This document shows, one piece after another, positions 41,761-50,527 of a DNA stretch of 64,000 nt. The first letter of the stretch is position 1; the number at the start of each line of letters is the position of its first letter. Both the position numbers and the translations under genes were made by a program. This DNA is from Spirochaetota bacterium. Its GTDB lineage: Bacteria > Spirochaetota > Spirochaetia > Treponematales > Treponemataceae. The DNA lies in NCBI GenBank assembly GCA_023443865.1, contig JAEZST010000018.1, forward strand, positions 1-64,000, given 5' to 3'. The notes beneath the pieces were generated by a model. That model saw nothing but the letters and a program-made list of their open reading frames with translations, had not been told where the DNA came from and did no database searches.

Positions 41761-43071
41761 TTATTTCGCCATGTCCGCCGCCACGGCGAAGATGGTCTCG
41801 AAAACCGTTTCGAGCTTATCCGTGTCGACCGAAGAGAAAGCCACGCGAAGATGGCCGGGATCGATGGCGATGGTGCCGATCCCGTGCTCGTGCAGGAGTT
41901 TGAGCCTCAGGTCCTCGGCCCCGATTCCCTTGCATTTCATGCTCATGAAGTAACCGGAATTGAAGGGAAGCGCCTCAAGGGCCGGGTGGTTTTTATGCGC
42001 GTCGATGAAGCGGCGCACCACGGCGTAGCGTTCGGAGAGCAGGGCCCGGTATTCGGCCTTGTCGATCTCGCTCTGGGGATCCTTCATCATCTTGAGGGCG
42101 ATGGACTGGGAGGGGCTTGCCGCGCAGGAAACCGAGGAGCGAATGGCTCCCATCAGTTTCTTTACGAGGGCGTCGTACTGGGCTGCGTTCATGCCTTTCG
42201 AGCCGAAGGTGAGGAACCCCGTGCGAAGGCCCCACACGTAGTCTTCCTTGGTGGGCCCGTCGATTTTCACCGCGAGGATTTTGTCGTGGGCGCCGGCGAG
42301 CCAGGCGAAAAGCGATTCAGTTTCGATATCGCTCTCGTAGCCAAGCCCGAAATACGCGTCGTCGCACCAGACGAGCACGTCGGTCCCGGCCTTCGCGGTA
42401 TCGATGAGTATCTTTACGATCTCGGCGGCCTCGGCTTTAGTCGGGGTATAGCCCGAGGGGTTTTGCGGAAAGTTGAGCAGGACCCGTACCGCGCTTGTTT
42501 TGGAACGCTCGGCGATCGCGGAGCGGAAGCCCTCGATATCGAAGCCGTTGCCCTTGAATACGGGATAGGTTTCCAGTATGGCGTTTCTGCGGGCTTCAAC
42601 GATGAGTACGTAGTTGTCCCACGCGGGAGCTCCGGTGAGCAATACCGTGTCTTCGCCCAGGAAGAGGTCCGCGAGGTACGATATGCCCGCGGTGAGACCC
42701 GGAACGAGGACGGGAGTCGAGACCGGCGCATCTCCCAGGGTGGGATTCTTTCGGCGGATAGCCTCAAGCCAGAGTTTCCTCAGCTCTTCGTTGCCCGCCG
42801 TGGGAGCGTACCCTACCGCGTCGGCGGAAGACAGGGTAGGCAGATGCGTTTTCAGCGCTGAGAGCATGATGGGCGTGCCGCCGCTGACCGCCATGCCGAT
42901 GGTGGCATTCGCGGTTTTGCCGTGGACTTTCGCCTCTCCGCTTTGGGCAATGATGCCCTTGGGAAAGTACATGCGTTCTCCCAGGTCTGATAGGAGCCTT
43001 CCGGCGACGGTGTTCGCCAGGATCACGTTGAGTTCCTCGGCGAGGGGATTGGTACGTTTTTTGTTAGCCAT
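41761..43071 (-). CDS. Class I/II PLP aminotransferase
   Basis: This 436-aa fold-type I enzyme has AVGYAPTAGNEELRKLW (N-terminal substrate loop), GAPAWDNYV, LLNFPQNPSGYTPTKAE (Asn in the NPxG motif), WCDDAYFGL (Asp contacting the PLP nitrogen) and AVKIDGPTKEDYVWGLR (Lys forming the Schiff base, Arg binding the carboxylate). It is probably an aromatic or aspartate-type aminotransferase; the donor and acceptor cannot be fixed. The start MANKK at 43071 has no ribosome site. It lies nine bases after a TATACG -10 box. Confidence 0.85.
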   Translation of the reverse strand: MANKKRTNPLAEELNVILANTVAGRLLSDLGERMYFPKGIIAQSGEAKVHGKTANATIGMAVSGGTPIMLSALKTHLPTLSSADAVGYAPTAGNEELRKLWLEAIRRKNPTLGDAPVSTPVLVPGLTAGISYLADLFLGEDTVLLTGAPAWDNYVLIVEARRNAILETYPVFKGNGFDIEGFRSAIAERSKTSAVRVLLNFPQNPSGYTPTKAEAAEIVKILIDTAKAGTDVLVWCDDAYFGLGYESDIETESLFAWLAGAHDKILAVKIDGPTKEDYVWGLRTGFLTFGSKGMNAAQYDALVKKLMGAIRSSVSCAASPSQSIALKMMKDPQSEIDKAEYRALLSERYAVVRRFIDAHKNHPALEALPFNSGYFMSMKCKGIGAEDLRLKLLHEHGIGTIAIDPGHLRVAFSSVDTDKLETVFETIFAVAADMAK

Positions 43072-43080
43072 GGTATTAAT

Positions 43081-43132
43081 CGTATACAATAGACTGAATC
43101 ATGTTGTCAATGTCAGATAAGGCGTGTAGTAT
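43081..43132. promoter_or_regulatory. Overlapping divergent promoters: aminotransferase (-) and moxR operon (+)
   Basis: Minus strand: TTGACA (43110-43105), 18 bp, TATACG (43086-43081). Plus strand: TTGTCA (43104-43109), 17 bp, TAGTAT (43127-43132). The two -35 boxes occupy the same bases, so two polymerases cannot bind at once. Confidence 0.65.
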
Positions 43133-43145
43133 GAAAATACTACAC
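43124..43145. promoter_or_regulatory. Nine-base perfect inverted repeat over the moxR promoter
   Basis: GTGTAGTAT (43124-43132), spacer GAAA, ATACTACAC (43137-43145). It covers the -10 box and start point of the moxR-bat operon. As DNA it looks like an operator, reminiscent of GntR/YtrA-type sites. As RNA the GAAA would form a GNRA tetraloop, although the predicted start near 43139 would leave only the right arm in the transcript. Confidence 0.65.
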
Positions 43146-43166
43146 AACGATGCGGAGCGACGGAAA

Positions 43167-44192
43167 ATGACGGAAAACGCAACCAAATTCGCCCGAAGTC
43201 AGGCCATTATCGAATCCTGCCGGGCCGGCATGGCCGAACGGATCGTGGGCCAGGAAAGTCTCGTGACCGGAATGCTCATGGCGTGGATCGCGGGCGGGCA
43301 CGTGCTCCTGGAAGGGGTTCCTGGCCTCGCGAAAACCCTGGCCGTTAAGACCTTCTCATCCCTTGCGGGCCTCGATTTTAAACGCATTCAGTTTACCCCC
43401 GATCTTTTGCCCGCCGATTTGGTGGGCACCCTGATTTTCGAGCAAGGCGCGGGCACCTTTTCCGTCCGCAAGGGGCCGGTGTTCGCGAACCTCGTCCTTG
43501 CAGACGAGATTAACCGCGCCCCGGCGAAAGTCCAGTCGGCCCTTTTAGAGGCCATGGCGGAGCGGCAGGTAACCATCGGCGAGGAAACCCATCCGTTGCC
43601 CGATCCCTTTTTCGTGCTCGCCACGCAGAATCCCATTGAGCAGGAGGGCACCTATACCCTGCCCGAGGCGGAACTCGACCGCTTTCTGCTCAAGCTGCAG
43701 GTCCCGTATCCCACACCCGAGGAAGAAACCGCCATCGTGCTTGCCGCCCCGGCCCACGAAGGCCCGTCCGTGACGGGACGCAAATCCGAGGCCCTGCGTG
43801 CGGGAAAACCGGTGATCGGTCCCGGCGACCTTTCGGTCCTGCGGGAAGACCTCGCCTCGGTTCGGTGCGACGGGGCTATCGTATCCTATATCGTCTCCCT
43901 GGTGGCGGCGACGCGACCGTCTCAAGAAGCCCGAAAGGACCGTCGGACGCGTGAGGACTACCTCAAATACATTTCTTTCGGTGCCTCCCCCCGCGCGAGC
44001 ATCGCCCTTGGCCGCCTCGCCCGGGTAAACGCGTTGTTCGAGGGGCGAGATTACGTGCTTCCCTCCGACGTTAAGGCCGTCGCGCTCCCGGTGCTTCGCC
44101 ACCGTTTGGTGCTTTCCTACGAGGCCGGCGCCGACGGCCTTTCGGCGGACGATATCATCGGCAAGATCCTATCCGTCGTTCCCCTGCCGTGA
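43167..44192 (+). CDS. moxR: MoxR-family AAA+ ATPase
   Basis: This 341-aa MoxR chaperone-like ATPase has Walker A GVPGLAKT, the characteristic MoxR form. It also has FTPDLLPADLVGT, LADEINRAPAKVQSALLEAM (Walker B) and ATQNPIEQEGTYTLPEAELDRF (sensor 1), plus a C-terminal helical lid. The start at 43167 is chosen because GGAG lies about 11 bases upstream and earlier ATGs add non-homologous residues. It is the first gene of the bat operon and is expected to act with the VWA proteins BatA and BatB. Confidence 0.94.
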   Translation: MTENATKFARSQAIIESCRAGMAERIVGQESLVTGMLMAWIAGGHVLLEGVPGLAKTLAVKTFSSLAGLDFKRIQFTPDLLPADLVGTLIFEQGAGTFSVRKGPVFANLVLADEINRAPAKVQSALLEAMAERQVTIGEETHPLPDPFFVLATQNPIEQEGTYTLPEAELDRFLLKLQVPYPTPEEETAIVLAAPAHEGPSVTGRKSEALRAGKPVIGPGDLSVLREDLASVRCDGAIVSYIVSLVAATRPSQEARKDRRTREDYLKYISFGASPRASIALGRLARVNALFEGRDYVLPSDVKAVALPVLRHRLVLSYEAGADGLSADDIIGKILSVVPLP

Positions 44193-44202
44193 GGTCGATT
44201 CG

Positions 44203-45072
44203 ATGAGCGCTTCCTCCATCGCAGAACGGGCGCGCCTTCTCAAGCTCGCCTCGCTGTCCCTTTCGGAGGGCATGAGAAGCGGCGGTTTCCGCTCTTGCTT
44301 TCGCGGCCAGGGCATGGAATTCGACGCGGTGCGTGCCTACGAGCGGGGCGACGATATACGGTCCATCGACTGGAACGTTACGGCACGGAGCGCACACCCC
44401 TACGTAAAGATGTTCCGGGAAGAGCGGGAGCTTACGGTTTTCCTCATTTTCGACGTATCGCTTTCCATGGACACCAACGGCGGAACGGTGACCAAGCGCG
44501 CCAAGGCGCTGGAAGCGGCGGCTCTGCTTGCCTTCGCGGCCGGACACAACGCGAGTCCCGTGGGCGCCGTTACCTTCGACCGGCAACTCATCTCGGTGTA
44601 CAAGCCTTCCACGTCCCGAGACCAGATCCTTTCCATTCTCGTTTCGTTGGAGCATGACCGCCCCTCGGGGCCCGGTTCCGCCCTCTCCGGGGCCCTGGCG
44701 GGCGCGGCGAGGGTACTCCGCACCCGCTCTCTGGTGGTGGTGCTCTCGGATTTCAGGACGGCGGGATACGAAAAAAGCCTCGCGCTTCTGGCGCGCCGTC
44801 ACGACGTGGTGGCCGCTCGCGTGGGTTCCCCCGCGGATTCCGCCTTACCCGTAGCGGGCCTCGTTCCCTTTCGGGACCCGGAAACGGGAATCGAGGGGCT
44901 TTTACCCACCGGCGCCGCCGCGTTCCGCGAATCCTGGGAGCGTGAACACCGGGAACACCTGGCCCGCTGGGAACAATCGTGCCTGCGTCGCGGCGCCACC
45001 CCCCTGCTTTTGTCGACCGAAACGGATTCGTTGCGCGAACTGAGCGCTTTTTTCGCGGGAGTCAGGCGATGA
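44203..45072 (+). CDS. DUF58 domain protein
   Basis: This 289-aa protein has the DUF58 signature YERGDDIRSIDWNVTARS followed by a VWA-like fold (FLIFDVSLSMDTNGG with a DxSxS MIDAS-type motif). It shows no membrane segments, unlike DUF58 proteins with two N-terminal helices. It lies ten bases after moxR and overlaps the next gene by four bases. MoxR-DUF58 pairs are a constant feature of bat operons (family knowledge). Confidence 0.92.
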   Translation: MSASSIAERARLLKLASLSLSEGMRSGGFRSCFRGQGMEFDAVRAYERGDDIRSIDWNVTARSAHPYVKMFREERELTVFLIFDVSLSMDTNGGTVTKRAKALEAAALLAFAAGHNASPVGAVTFDRQLISVYKPSTSRDQILSILVSLEHDRPSGPGSALSGALAGAARVLRTRSLVVVLSDFRTAGYEKSLALLARRHDVVAARVGSPADSALPVAGLVPFRDPETGIEGLLPTGAAAFRESWEREHREHLARWEQSCLRRGATPLLLSTETDSLRELSAFFAGVRR

Positions 45073-46019
45073 AACCCGCGGCCGTCATCGCGCTCATGCT
45101 CGTACTGCCCGGACTCGTCGCCGACGAAGGGCGCGCGTCCAATGGCGACGGATCGTTCGGTTCGGTTTCCCTCGTTCCCCGGGAAGTGTATATCGGCGAT
45201 CAGGCCGTTCTTTCGTTTCCCTCGGCCAGCCTTGGCCGGGTACTCGCGCCCGGGGAGCGGGCGGAGCTCGCCCCTTCCGAGCTTCCCGAGCCGACCGCCT
45301 CCGCGACGGTGCTGTCGGTTATCCTTACCCGCGGGACCGAACCCGAAGACGAGGCGATCGCCCGTATTGCCTTTATCCCATGGAACGTCGGTCAGGTAAA
45401 CCTCCCCCCGTTTTCCTGGAAATCGGTGACAGTCTCTCCGCCGGCGGTGACCATCGCGTCCATCGTGGAGCGAACGGGAACCATTTCCCTGGAACCGCCC
45501 CGACCGCCCCTGCTCGTGCCCGGAACGACCTGGTTGCTGTATGCCTTGGCCTTCGTCTCCGTGGTAACGGGTATCTCGCTTTGGCTCGCGATCCGCAAAA
45601 TTCTGGCGCTATCCTCCGGTAATAAGGACGCTCGGCTCGCCTCCAGGCGGATTCGGTTCATTCGCGGCGAGCTTTCCCGCCTGGAACGGCGTATCCGTAA
45701 GATCGATAGCCAAGCCTGGTATGCCGAACTGTCCTCGGCGGTCAGGCGGTACCTGGCGCTTTTGGGTGGGGCAAGCGAGCGTCGGTTAGACGCTTTAACC
45801 CCGAGCGAGGCGGAAACGTTCCTCCGTGAAACCTTCGCGAGCGCCGAAATTCCGCGCGACGGCAGATTATGGCTGGAAACCTTCGATAGAATCCGTTTTA
45901 GCGGGGAACCCGCCGAAGATTCGCGGCGGGACCATATCGCGGCTTTACGCGATCTGGCGTTCGAGGCGGAACGCGCCGAGCGGGTAGGGCGGGAAGGGGA
46001 GTCACATGGGCGGCTTTGA
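45069..46019 (+). CDS. Bat-operon membrane protein with periplasmic domain
   Basis: This 316-aa protein has a signal peptide (MKPAAVIALMLVLPGLVA). A short periplasmic beta domain reads like the N-terminal domain of BatD (SLVPREVYIGDQAVLSFPSA; FIPWNVGQVNLPPFSW). One membrane helix (TTWLLYALAFVSVVTGISLW) leads to a cytoplasmic helical domain with RRYLALLGGASERRLDALTP, as in DUF4381-type proteins. The start overlaps the DUF58 stop (ATGA) and its end overlaps batA by 14 bases. In bat operons this position is often held by such a protein of unknown role. Confidence 0.8.
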   Translation: MKPAAVIALMLVLPGLVADEGRASNGDGSFGSVSLVPREVYIGDQAVLSFPSASLGRVLAPGERAELAPSELPEPTASATVLSVILTRGTEPEDEAIARIAFIPWNVGQVNLPPFSWKSVTVSPPAVTIASIVERTGTISLEPPRPPLLVPGTTWLLYALAFVSVVTGISLWLAIRKILALSSGNKDARLASRRIRFIRGELSRLERRIRKIDSQAWYAELSSAVRRYLALLGGASERRLDALTPSEAETFLRETFASAEIPRDGRLWLETFDRIRFSGEPAEDSRRDHIAALRDLAFEAERAERVGREGESHGRL

Positions 46020-47007
46020 ACGACCGTTATTCCTTCTCCTGCTTTTGGCGCTTCCGCTGTATGCCGTTCTTTCCCGGTCCGGCATTATCGGTCGCTTCGT
46101 CTTTCCCCTGACCCTGTCGGACTGGAACGGGAGCGCGCCCAGGTGGACGCCGCCCCTTTTACGGTTCCTCTCCTTCGTCTCACGGCTTTTTCTCTCCCTG
46201 GCGTTCGTCATGGCCGTCGTGGGCGGCGCCGGCCCGGTCCGCTACCGGAGCGAGGCGCTCTACGGCTCGCGCGGCAATTCGGTGATTTTCGCGCTTGACG
46301 TAAGTCCGTCCATGGCCGCCCGGGATATGCGCGGCGAATCGCGCCTGGACGCGGCAAAGTCGTACATCCGTTCCTTCGCGCAAAAAAGGCCCGGCGATTC
46401 CTGCGGTCTCGTGGGTTTCGGTTCCGACGCCGCGCTATTGGTGCCTCCCACCAGGGACCTTCAATCTTTCTCCCGGCGCCTCGAATCCCTGCGAATCGGC
46501 GAATTCGGCGACGGAACGGCCTTGGGCCTTGGCTTGGGCGTCGCGGCCGCGCACTTGGCCGCGCGGACTTCCGACCGTTCCGTGGTGGTTTTGCTCACCG
46601 ACGGCGAAAACAACGCGGGAGCGATCAATCCGCGTTCCGCCGCCTCCGTTTTCCGGGACCGTAACATCGCCCTTTACGTGGTGGGCATCGGTTCCCGCGG
46701 CGAGGTGCCCGTGGACTACGTCGATCCTTCCACCGGCACCGCCTATTCCGGGTTTCTCGATTCTGGTTTCGACGAATCCTCCCTGAGGGATATCGCCTTC
46801 CGCTCGGGCGGGCAATACGTATCTGCCGCGAACGCGCCCGATCTGGCCGACGCGTTCACGGCTATCGGCGCCTCCATTCCTTCTTCCCCGATCTCCTGGA
46901 CCCGAACGGTGGAGGAGCCGCTTGAAACCGGCTTTATCGCTGCGGCCGCGATCCTCGCCGCCCTGGCTTGGGCCGTTCGCAGGCTATTCATGGGGGCGAT
47001 CGTATGA
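46006..47007 (+). CDS. batA: BatA, VWA-domain membrane protein
   Basis: This 333-aa protein has two N-terminal membrane helices (residues ~5-25 and ~55-75), a periplasmic VWA domain and a C-terminal helix (FIAAAAILAALAWAVRRLF). The metal-ion site is complete: FALDVSPSMAARD (DxSxS), FGDGTALG (Thr) and LLTDGENN (Asp). It belongs to the aerotolerance/Bat system that protects the envelope in other bacteria. It is coupled by overlap to both neighbours. Confidence 0.93.
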   Translation: MGGFERPLFLLLLLALPLYAVLSRSGIIGRFVFPLTLSDWNGSAPRWTPPLLRFLSFVSRLFLSLAFVMAVVGGAGPVRYRSEALYGSRGNSVIFALDVSPSMAARDMRGESRLDAAKSYIRSFAQKRPGDSCGLVGFGSDAALLVPPTRDLQSFSRRLESLRIGEFGDGTALGLGLGVAAAHLAARTSDRSVVVLLTDGENNAGAINPRSAASVFRDRNIALYVVGIGSRGEVPVDYVDPSTGTAYSGFLDSGFDESSLRDIAFRSGGQYVSAANAPDLADAFTAIGASIPSSPISWTRTVEEPLETGFIAAAAILAALAWAVRRLFMGAIV

Positions 47008-47987
47008 ACGGCATATTCGCGCGTCCCCATTTACTTATCTGTATCCTGGCGATCCTGCCCGCGTACGGGTATTATCTCTTTCGGCTTTCCGGACTCGGCT
47101 CGGGACTCGCACGCCTTACCGGGGAAGATCCCGCCCGTTTGATTACGCCCCTTCGTCGGCGGGCCGCCTATTTCGCCGCCGCCTGGCTTTGCCTTTCGCT
47201 CGCCCTCGCCGGTCCACGGTTCGGGACGCATCAGGTCCCGGTTCGCCAGGAAGGCGCCTCGGTCATGATGGTAATGGATATTTCCCGGAGCATGACCGTA
47301 TCGGACGTATTGCCCGACCGGCTTTCATTCGCGGCCCAGTACGCCTCATTGCTGGCGGATAGGCTCGGTCCGGTTTCCTGCGGAATTACCCTGGCCAAGG
47401 GCAGCGGCGTCCTCGCCGTTCCCTTAACCCGTGACCGGCAAGCCGTCGGCGACTTGCTCGACAGCCTTTCTCCCTCCCTCCTTACCGGCGCCGGCTCATC
47501 GCTTGCCGCCGGGGTGCGCGTCGCGGCCCAATCCTTTCCCGAATCGGACGCGGCGGCCCGAAAGATCCTGCTCTTTACCGATGGCGACGAGACCGCCGGT
47601 TCTTTGGCGGAGGCAGCGCGCGAGATTGGCCGTTCCGGCATTACCTTGATCGCCGTGGGGGTCGGCACTGCCGCCGGGGCGACGATGGACGTGGATCCCG
47701 ATCCCGATCCCGAGCGTGTGGACATTCGTACGACGTCCCTTCGGGAGGATTCCCTCCGGGCGGCGGCCGAGGCGGCGGGAGGGCGGAGCGTATACGTGAA
47801 CGCCTCCGATCCCGGTTCGGCGCTCCGCGTTATGGAGCTCCTCGGTTCGTCGGGCCCTTCCGGGCCGGAATTGCGCTATACCAGCGAACCCGTGGACCGT
47901 TACGGGGAATTCGTGTTTGCCGCGCTCGCGTTTTTCGGCGCGGCGCTCTTGAACGGAGGCGCGTCATGGCGAAAAAAGCAGCGATAG
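47004..47987 (+). CDS. batB: BatB, VWA-domain membrane protein
   Basis: This 327-aa protein has the same plan as BatA: N-terminal helices (LLICILAILPAYGYYLF; AYFAAAWLCLSLALAG), a periplasmic VWA domain with MVMDISRSMTVSD (DxSxS), GAGSSLAAG and LFTDGDE, and a C-terminal helix (FVFAALAFFGAALL). The start overlaps the batA stop by four bases. BatA and BatB are thought to form a complex (family knowledge). Confidence 0.92.
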   Translation: MNGIFARPHLLICILAILPAYGYYLFRLSGLGSGLARLTGEDPARLITPLRRRAAYFAAAWLCLSLALAGPRFGTHQVPVRQEGASVMMVMDISRSMTVSDVLPDRLSFAAQYASLLADRLGPVSCGITLAKGSGVLAVPLTRDRQAVGDLLDSLSPSLLTGAGSSLAAGVRVAAQSFPESDAAARKILLFTDGDETAGSLAEAAREIGRSGITLIAVGVGTAAGATMDVDPDPDPERVDIRTTSLREDSLRAAAEAAGGRSVYVNASDPGSALRVMELLGSSGPSGPELRYTSEPVDRYGEFVFAALAFFGAALLNGGASWRKKQR

Positions 47988-48610
47988 GCGGCTTTCGGGC
48001 AATCGTGGCCCTTCTGTGCCTCTCATCCGTCTTGACCGGCTGCGGAACGCCCCTCAAGAAGGCAAGGCTAGCGGAGGTCGCGGACATTCTCGCCGGGGTT
48101 ATCGCCTGGGCCCGCCAGGATTTTCCGGCGTCGACGACGCACTTCCTCGATTCCCTGACCCGGTCGGAAACCGAACCCGATTCGTCCTTTTCGGATTATG
48201 CCCTTTACGGGCTCGGTTCAACGTATTTGGCCGGCGACGAGCGCGAGGCGGCAGGTGACCGGTTCGACTCGATCGGTCCCGACGCGCCGGTCGAGATAAT
48301 CGCCTCCGTATGGTATCAGCGCGGGATAATCGCGTACCGCGACGGCGATTACGACGCGGCCGCCAAGGCCTTTCGGCGGTCTATCGAAACCGGCGGCGCC
48401 GCCCCCGACGCGCGGGTTAATATGGAGTTGAGCCTCCGTTCCCGGGACGAATCGCGATCGCGTTCCTCCGCCGGACCAACGGCGGTCAGGACCGAGCCCG
48501 CTACCGATCCGGCCGCGAATTCCATATTTAATCTTATTAGAAAGAAGGAACAGGACCGATGGAAAAACCAGGAAAGCGACAGCGCGGAAAGCACTCGGGT
48601 GGACTATTGA
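47966..48610 (+). CDS. batC: BatC-like TPR lipoprotein
   Basis: This 214-aa protein has a lipoprotein signal with lipobox VLTGC (Cys near residue 26) and TPR-type helices (DYALYGLGSTYLAGDEREAAGDRFDSI; ASVWYQRGIIAYRDGDYDAAAKAFRRSIE). A charged, low-complexity C-terminus follows. It overlaps batB by 22 bases and the following batD by 52 bases, the longest overlap in the operon. TPR protein BatC sits at this position in other bat operons. Confidence 0.85.
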   Translation: MAKKAAIGGFRAIVALLCLSSVLTGCGTPLKKARLAEVADILAGVIAWARQDFPASTTHFLDSLTRSETEPDSSFSDYALYGLGSTYLAGDEREAAGDRFDSIGPDAPVEIIASVWYQRGIIAYRDGDYDAAAKAFRRSIETGGAAPDARVNMELSLRSRDESRSRSSAGPTAVRTEPATDPAANSIFNLIRKKEQDRWKNQESDSAESTRVDY

Positions 48611-49953
48611 GGGCCCGTGCCCCGAGTCTCGCGGCCTTCCTCCTTTTTCTCGCTTCGCCCCTCGCGGCCATATCGGTGAGCGTGGAGGTTTCCGGATCGG
48701 TTATCGAAGTGGGGTCCGAGGTGACCGTTCTCGTAACGGCTTACGGGGCGACGCTCGGCGAGACTTCCCTGGATTACGGGACCTTACCCGCGGGGTTCGA
48801 GCTTTCCGGCGGAAAAAAGGAAGCGGCCCGCCTGGCGCCCCCGGAGCGGAATAACGGCGAAGCGATGCCTTCGGTGGTATTCACCGTCACCTTTCGCGCG
48901 GTCACGCCCGGCGTATGGGATATTGGCCCCTTCGTGCTTAGGGCCGGAAACGAAGGCTTTAACGGCGGGACGGTCAACCTTACCGTTCCCGGAACCGTGA
49001 CGGGAATAGACGGGGGACAGGAACTTCGCTGGGCCATGCAAGGCGACGGCGTTCCGCGCGCGGGATCCGGGCGAACCATCGCCTTGATGGGGCCAAAAAT
49101 CGCCCTCTCCGCCGATATCCTCTGCCCGGCCCCCGAGAACGCGCTTTTGGAGCCGATGGAAGCCCCCGCCGGGGGCGGCGCGGGTACGGAGGGCGGTTTG
49201 GTTACCCTTGCGTCCTATCGATGGACGCCGCTTGTTGCGGGCGACGTGGCGCTCCCCTCAGCCCAGGTTTCCGGCCTTCCCGGGGGAATGAGCCTTTTCA
49301 GCGTTCCCGCCTCCGTCACGGTGTATCCTGCCGTGGCCCAGGACGGGGCGAAGTCCGTTTTGCCGGGCCTGGCCAAGGCCTTTAGCGCAAGCGGTCCTTC
49401 ACGGTCTGCCCAAGCCGTATCCGACACGGCGCATGATACGGCGTTGCTTGTGGAACGGCTTGCCCGCTTGCGATCCGAAGAATACCGATCCCTCTTCCCC
49501 GGTAAAACCCGGGCGGAACGGCTTACCCTGGAACGGGATTCCGGTCTCGGGGAAACGCTCCCCGTTCCTCCCGCCGCCTGGAAACTCCCGGCGGTTCTCG
49601 GATCCGCGATCTTCCTCGCCCTGGCCCTATTCTTCTCCCTGCTATCGTCCAAAATCCCCCTTTTCGGCGGGGCGGGCCTCGCCGCGGGCTTTCTTGCCAT
49701 CGCTCTCGCCTTTTTTGCGGTTTCGCTGTATATTCGCGATACCCATCCCGCCGGCGTTGCCGAGGGAGGACCGCTTTATAACGTGCCCGAATACGGTTCC
49801 CGTACCCTGGAAAGCATACCGGACGGTACTGCCCTCTTCGGCTTGCGGGAAGCGGGGGACTGGGCATACGTCGAAGGCGTTGACGGCGCGAGGGGATGGA
49901 TTCCGCGGGAGCGTTTCCGTCCGTATAGCGGTCCGACGGATAGTACGGAGTAA
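48559..49953 (+). CDS. batD: BatD-like membrane protein with SH3-type tail
   Basis: This 464-aa protein has a long basic N-terminus, a signal or anchor helix (SLAAFLLFLASPLAAI) and the BatD/oxygen-tolerance beta domains (VEVSGSVIEVGSEVTVLVTA; FTVTFRAVTPGVWDIGPFVL). Two membrane helices near residues 345-395 precede a C-terminal SH3b-like domain (LYNVPEYGSRTLESIPDGT to DWAYVEGVDGARGWIPRERF). SH3b domains often bind peptidoglycan. The start lies within the end of batC. Confidence 0.85.
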   Translation: MEKPGKRQRGKHSGGLLRARAPSLAAFLLFLASPLAAISVSVEVSGSVIEVGSEVTVLVTAYGATLGETSLDYGTLPAGFELSGGKKEAARLAPPERNNGEAMPSVVFTVTFRAVTPGVWDIGPFVLRAGNEGFNGGTVNLTVPGTVTGIDGGQELRWAMQGDGVPRAGSGRTIALMGPKIALSADILCPAPENALLEPMEAPAGGGAGTEGGLVTLASYRWTPLVAGDVALPSAQVSGLPGGMSLFSVPASVTVYPAVAQDGAKSVLPGLAKAFSASGPSRSAQAVSDTAHDTALLVERLARLRSEEYRSLFPGKTRAERLTLERDSGLGETLPVPPAAWKLPAVLGSAIFLALALFFSLLSSKIPLFGGAGLAAGFLAIALAFFAVSLYIRDTHPAGVAEGGPLYNVPEYGSRTLESIPDGTALFGLREAGDWAYVEGVDGARGWIPRERFRPYSGPTDSTE

Positions 49954-49958
49954 CGGAT

Positions 49959-50462
49959 ATGAATTTTGGCGATATTCTCGATCAGTGGGACGCGTCTACG
50001 GCGAAACCGTACGGGAAAAAGAGAATGAAGGAAGGGGAAAGGACCGCGCCCGAAACCCCGAAAGCGACGGTTGAGGCGCCCCGCGCGAATCCCATAGACG
50101 TGTGGTTGCGTCGCAACGGGGTTGAGGATAAGGACACGGGCCTGGACGGAACCGGCGAGATTGAAAGCCCGTCCGCGCGGCGCCGGCGACTGCACGCGAT
50201 GAAACCGGAGGCGACCATCAACCTGCACGGGCTTACCCGGGAAGAGGGTTGGGCCCGGCTCGAATCGTTCTTCGCCGACTGCATGCGCCGAAAACTATCG
50301 AAAATCCTGATTATCCACGGTAAGGGTACCCATTCGGAAGACGATCCCGTTCTCAAGGGCATGGTTCGCCTTTTTTTGGAGCGTAATCCCCATGCCGGGG
50401 AATCCGGGCATCCGGATCAAGCCGAGGGGGGAAGCGGCTCTACGTGGGTTTTATTGAAATGA
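49959..50462 (+). CDS. Smr-domain protein
   Basis: This 167-aa protein has a charged, disordered N-terminal half and a C-terminal Smr domain: INLHGLTREEGWARLESFF (the conserved DLHG-type motif), KILIIHGKGTHS and GSTWVLLK. Smr domains nick DNA or RNA; family knowledge links stand-alone Smr proteins to ribosome rescue and recombination control. It starts six bases after batD and appears to be the last gene of the operon. It has no obvious functional tie to Bat. Confidence 0.9.
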   Translation: MNFGDILDQWDASTAKPYGKKRMKEGERTAPETPKATVEAPRANPIDVWLRRNGVEDKDTGLDGTGEIESPSARRRRLHAMKPEATINLHGLTREEGWARLESFFADCMRRKLSKILIIHGKGTHSEDDPVLKGMVRLFLERNPHAGESGHPDQAEGGSGSTWVLLK

Positions 50463-50489
50463 GCGCTTGTAACCCCGGCCGTTTATGAG

Positions 50490-50504
50490 TACCTTAGTAA
50501 GGTA
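50490..50504. promoter_or_regulatory. Inverted repeat upstream of the J-domain gene
   Basis: TACCTTA and TAAGGTA-type arms form a 15-bp near-palindrome (TACCTTAGTAAGGTA) 24 bases before the ATG at 50528. It could be an operator. No clear promoter hexamers accompany it. Confidence 0.3.
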
Positions 50505-50527
50505 ATCCAGATACGAGGTTGATTGCA

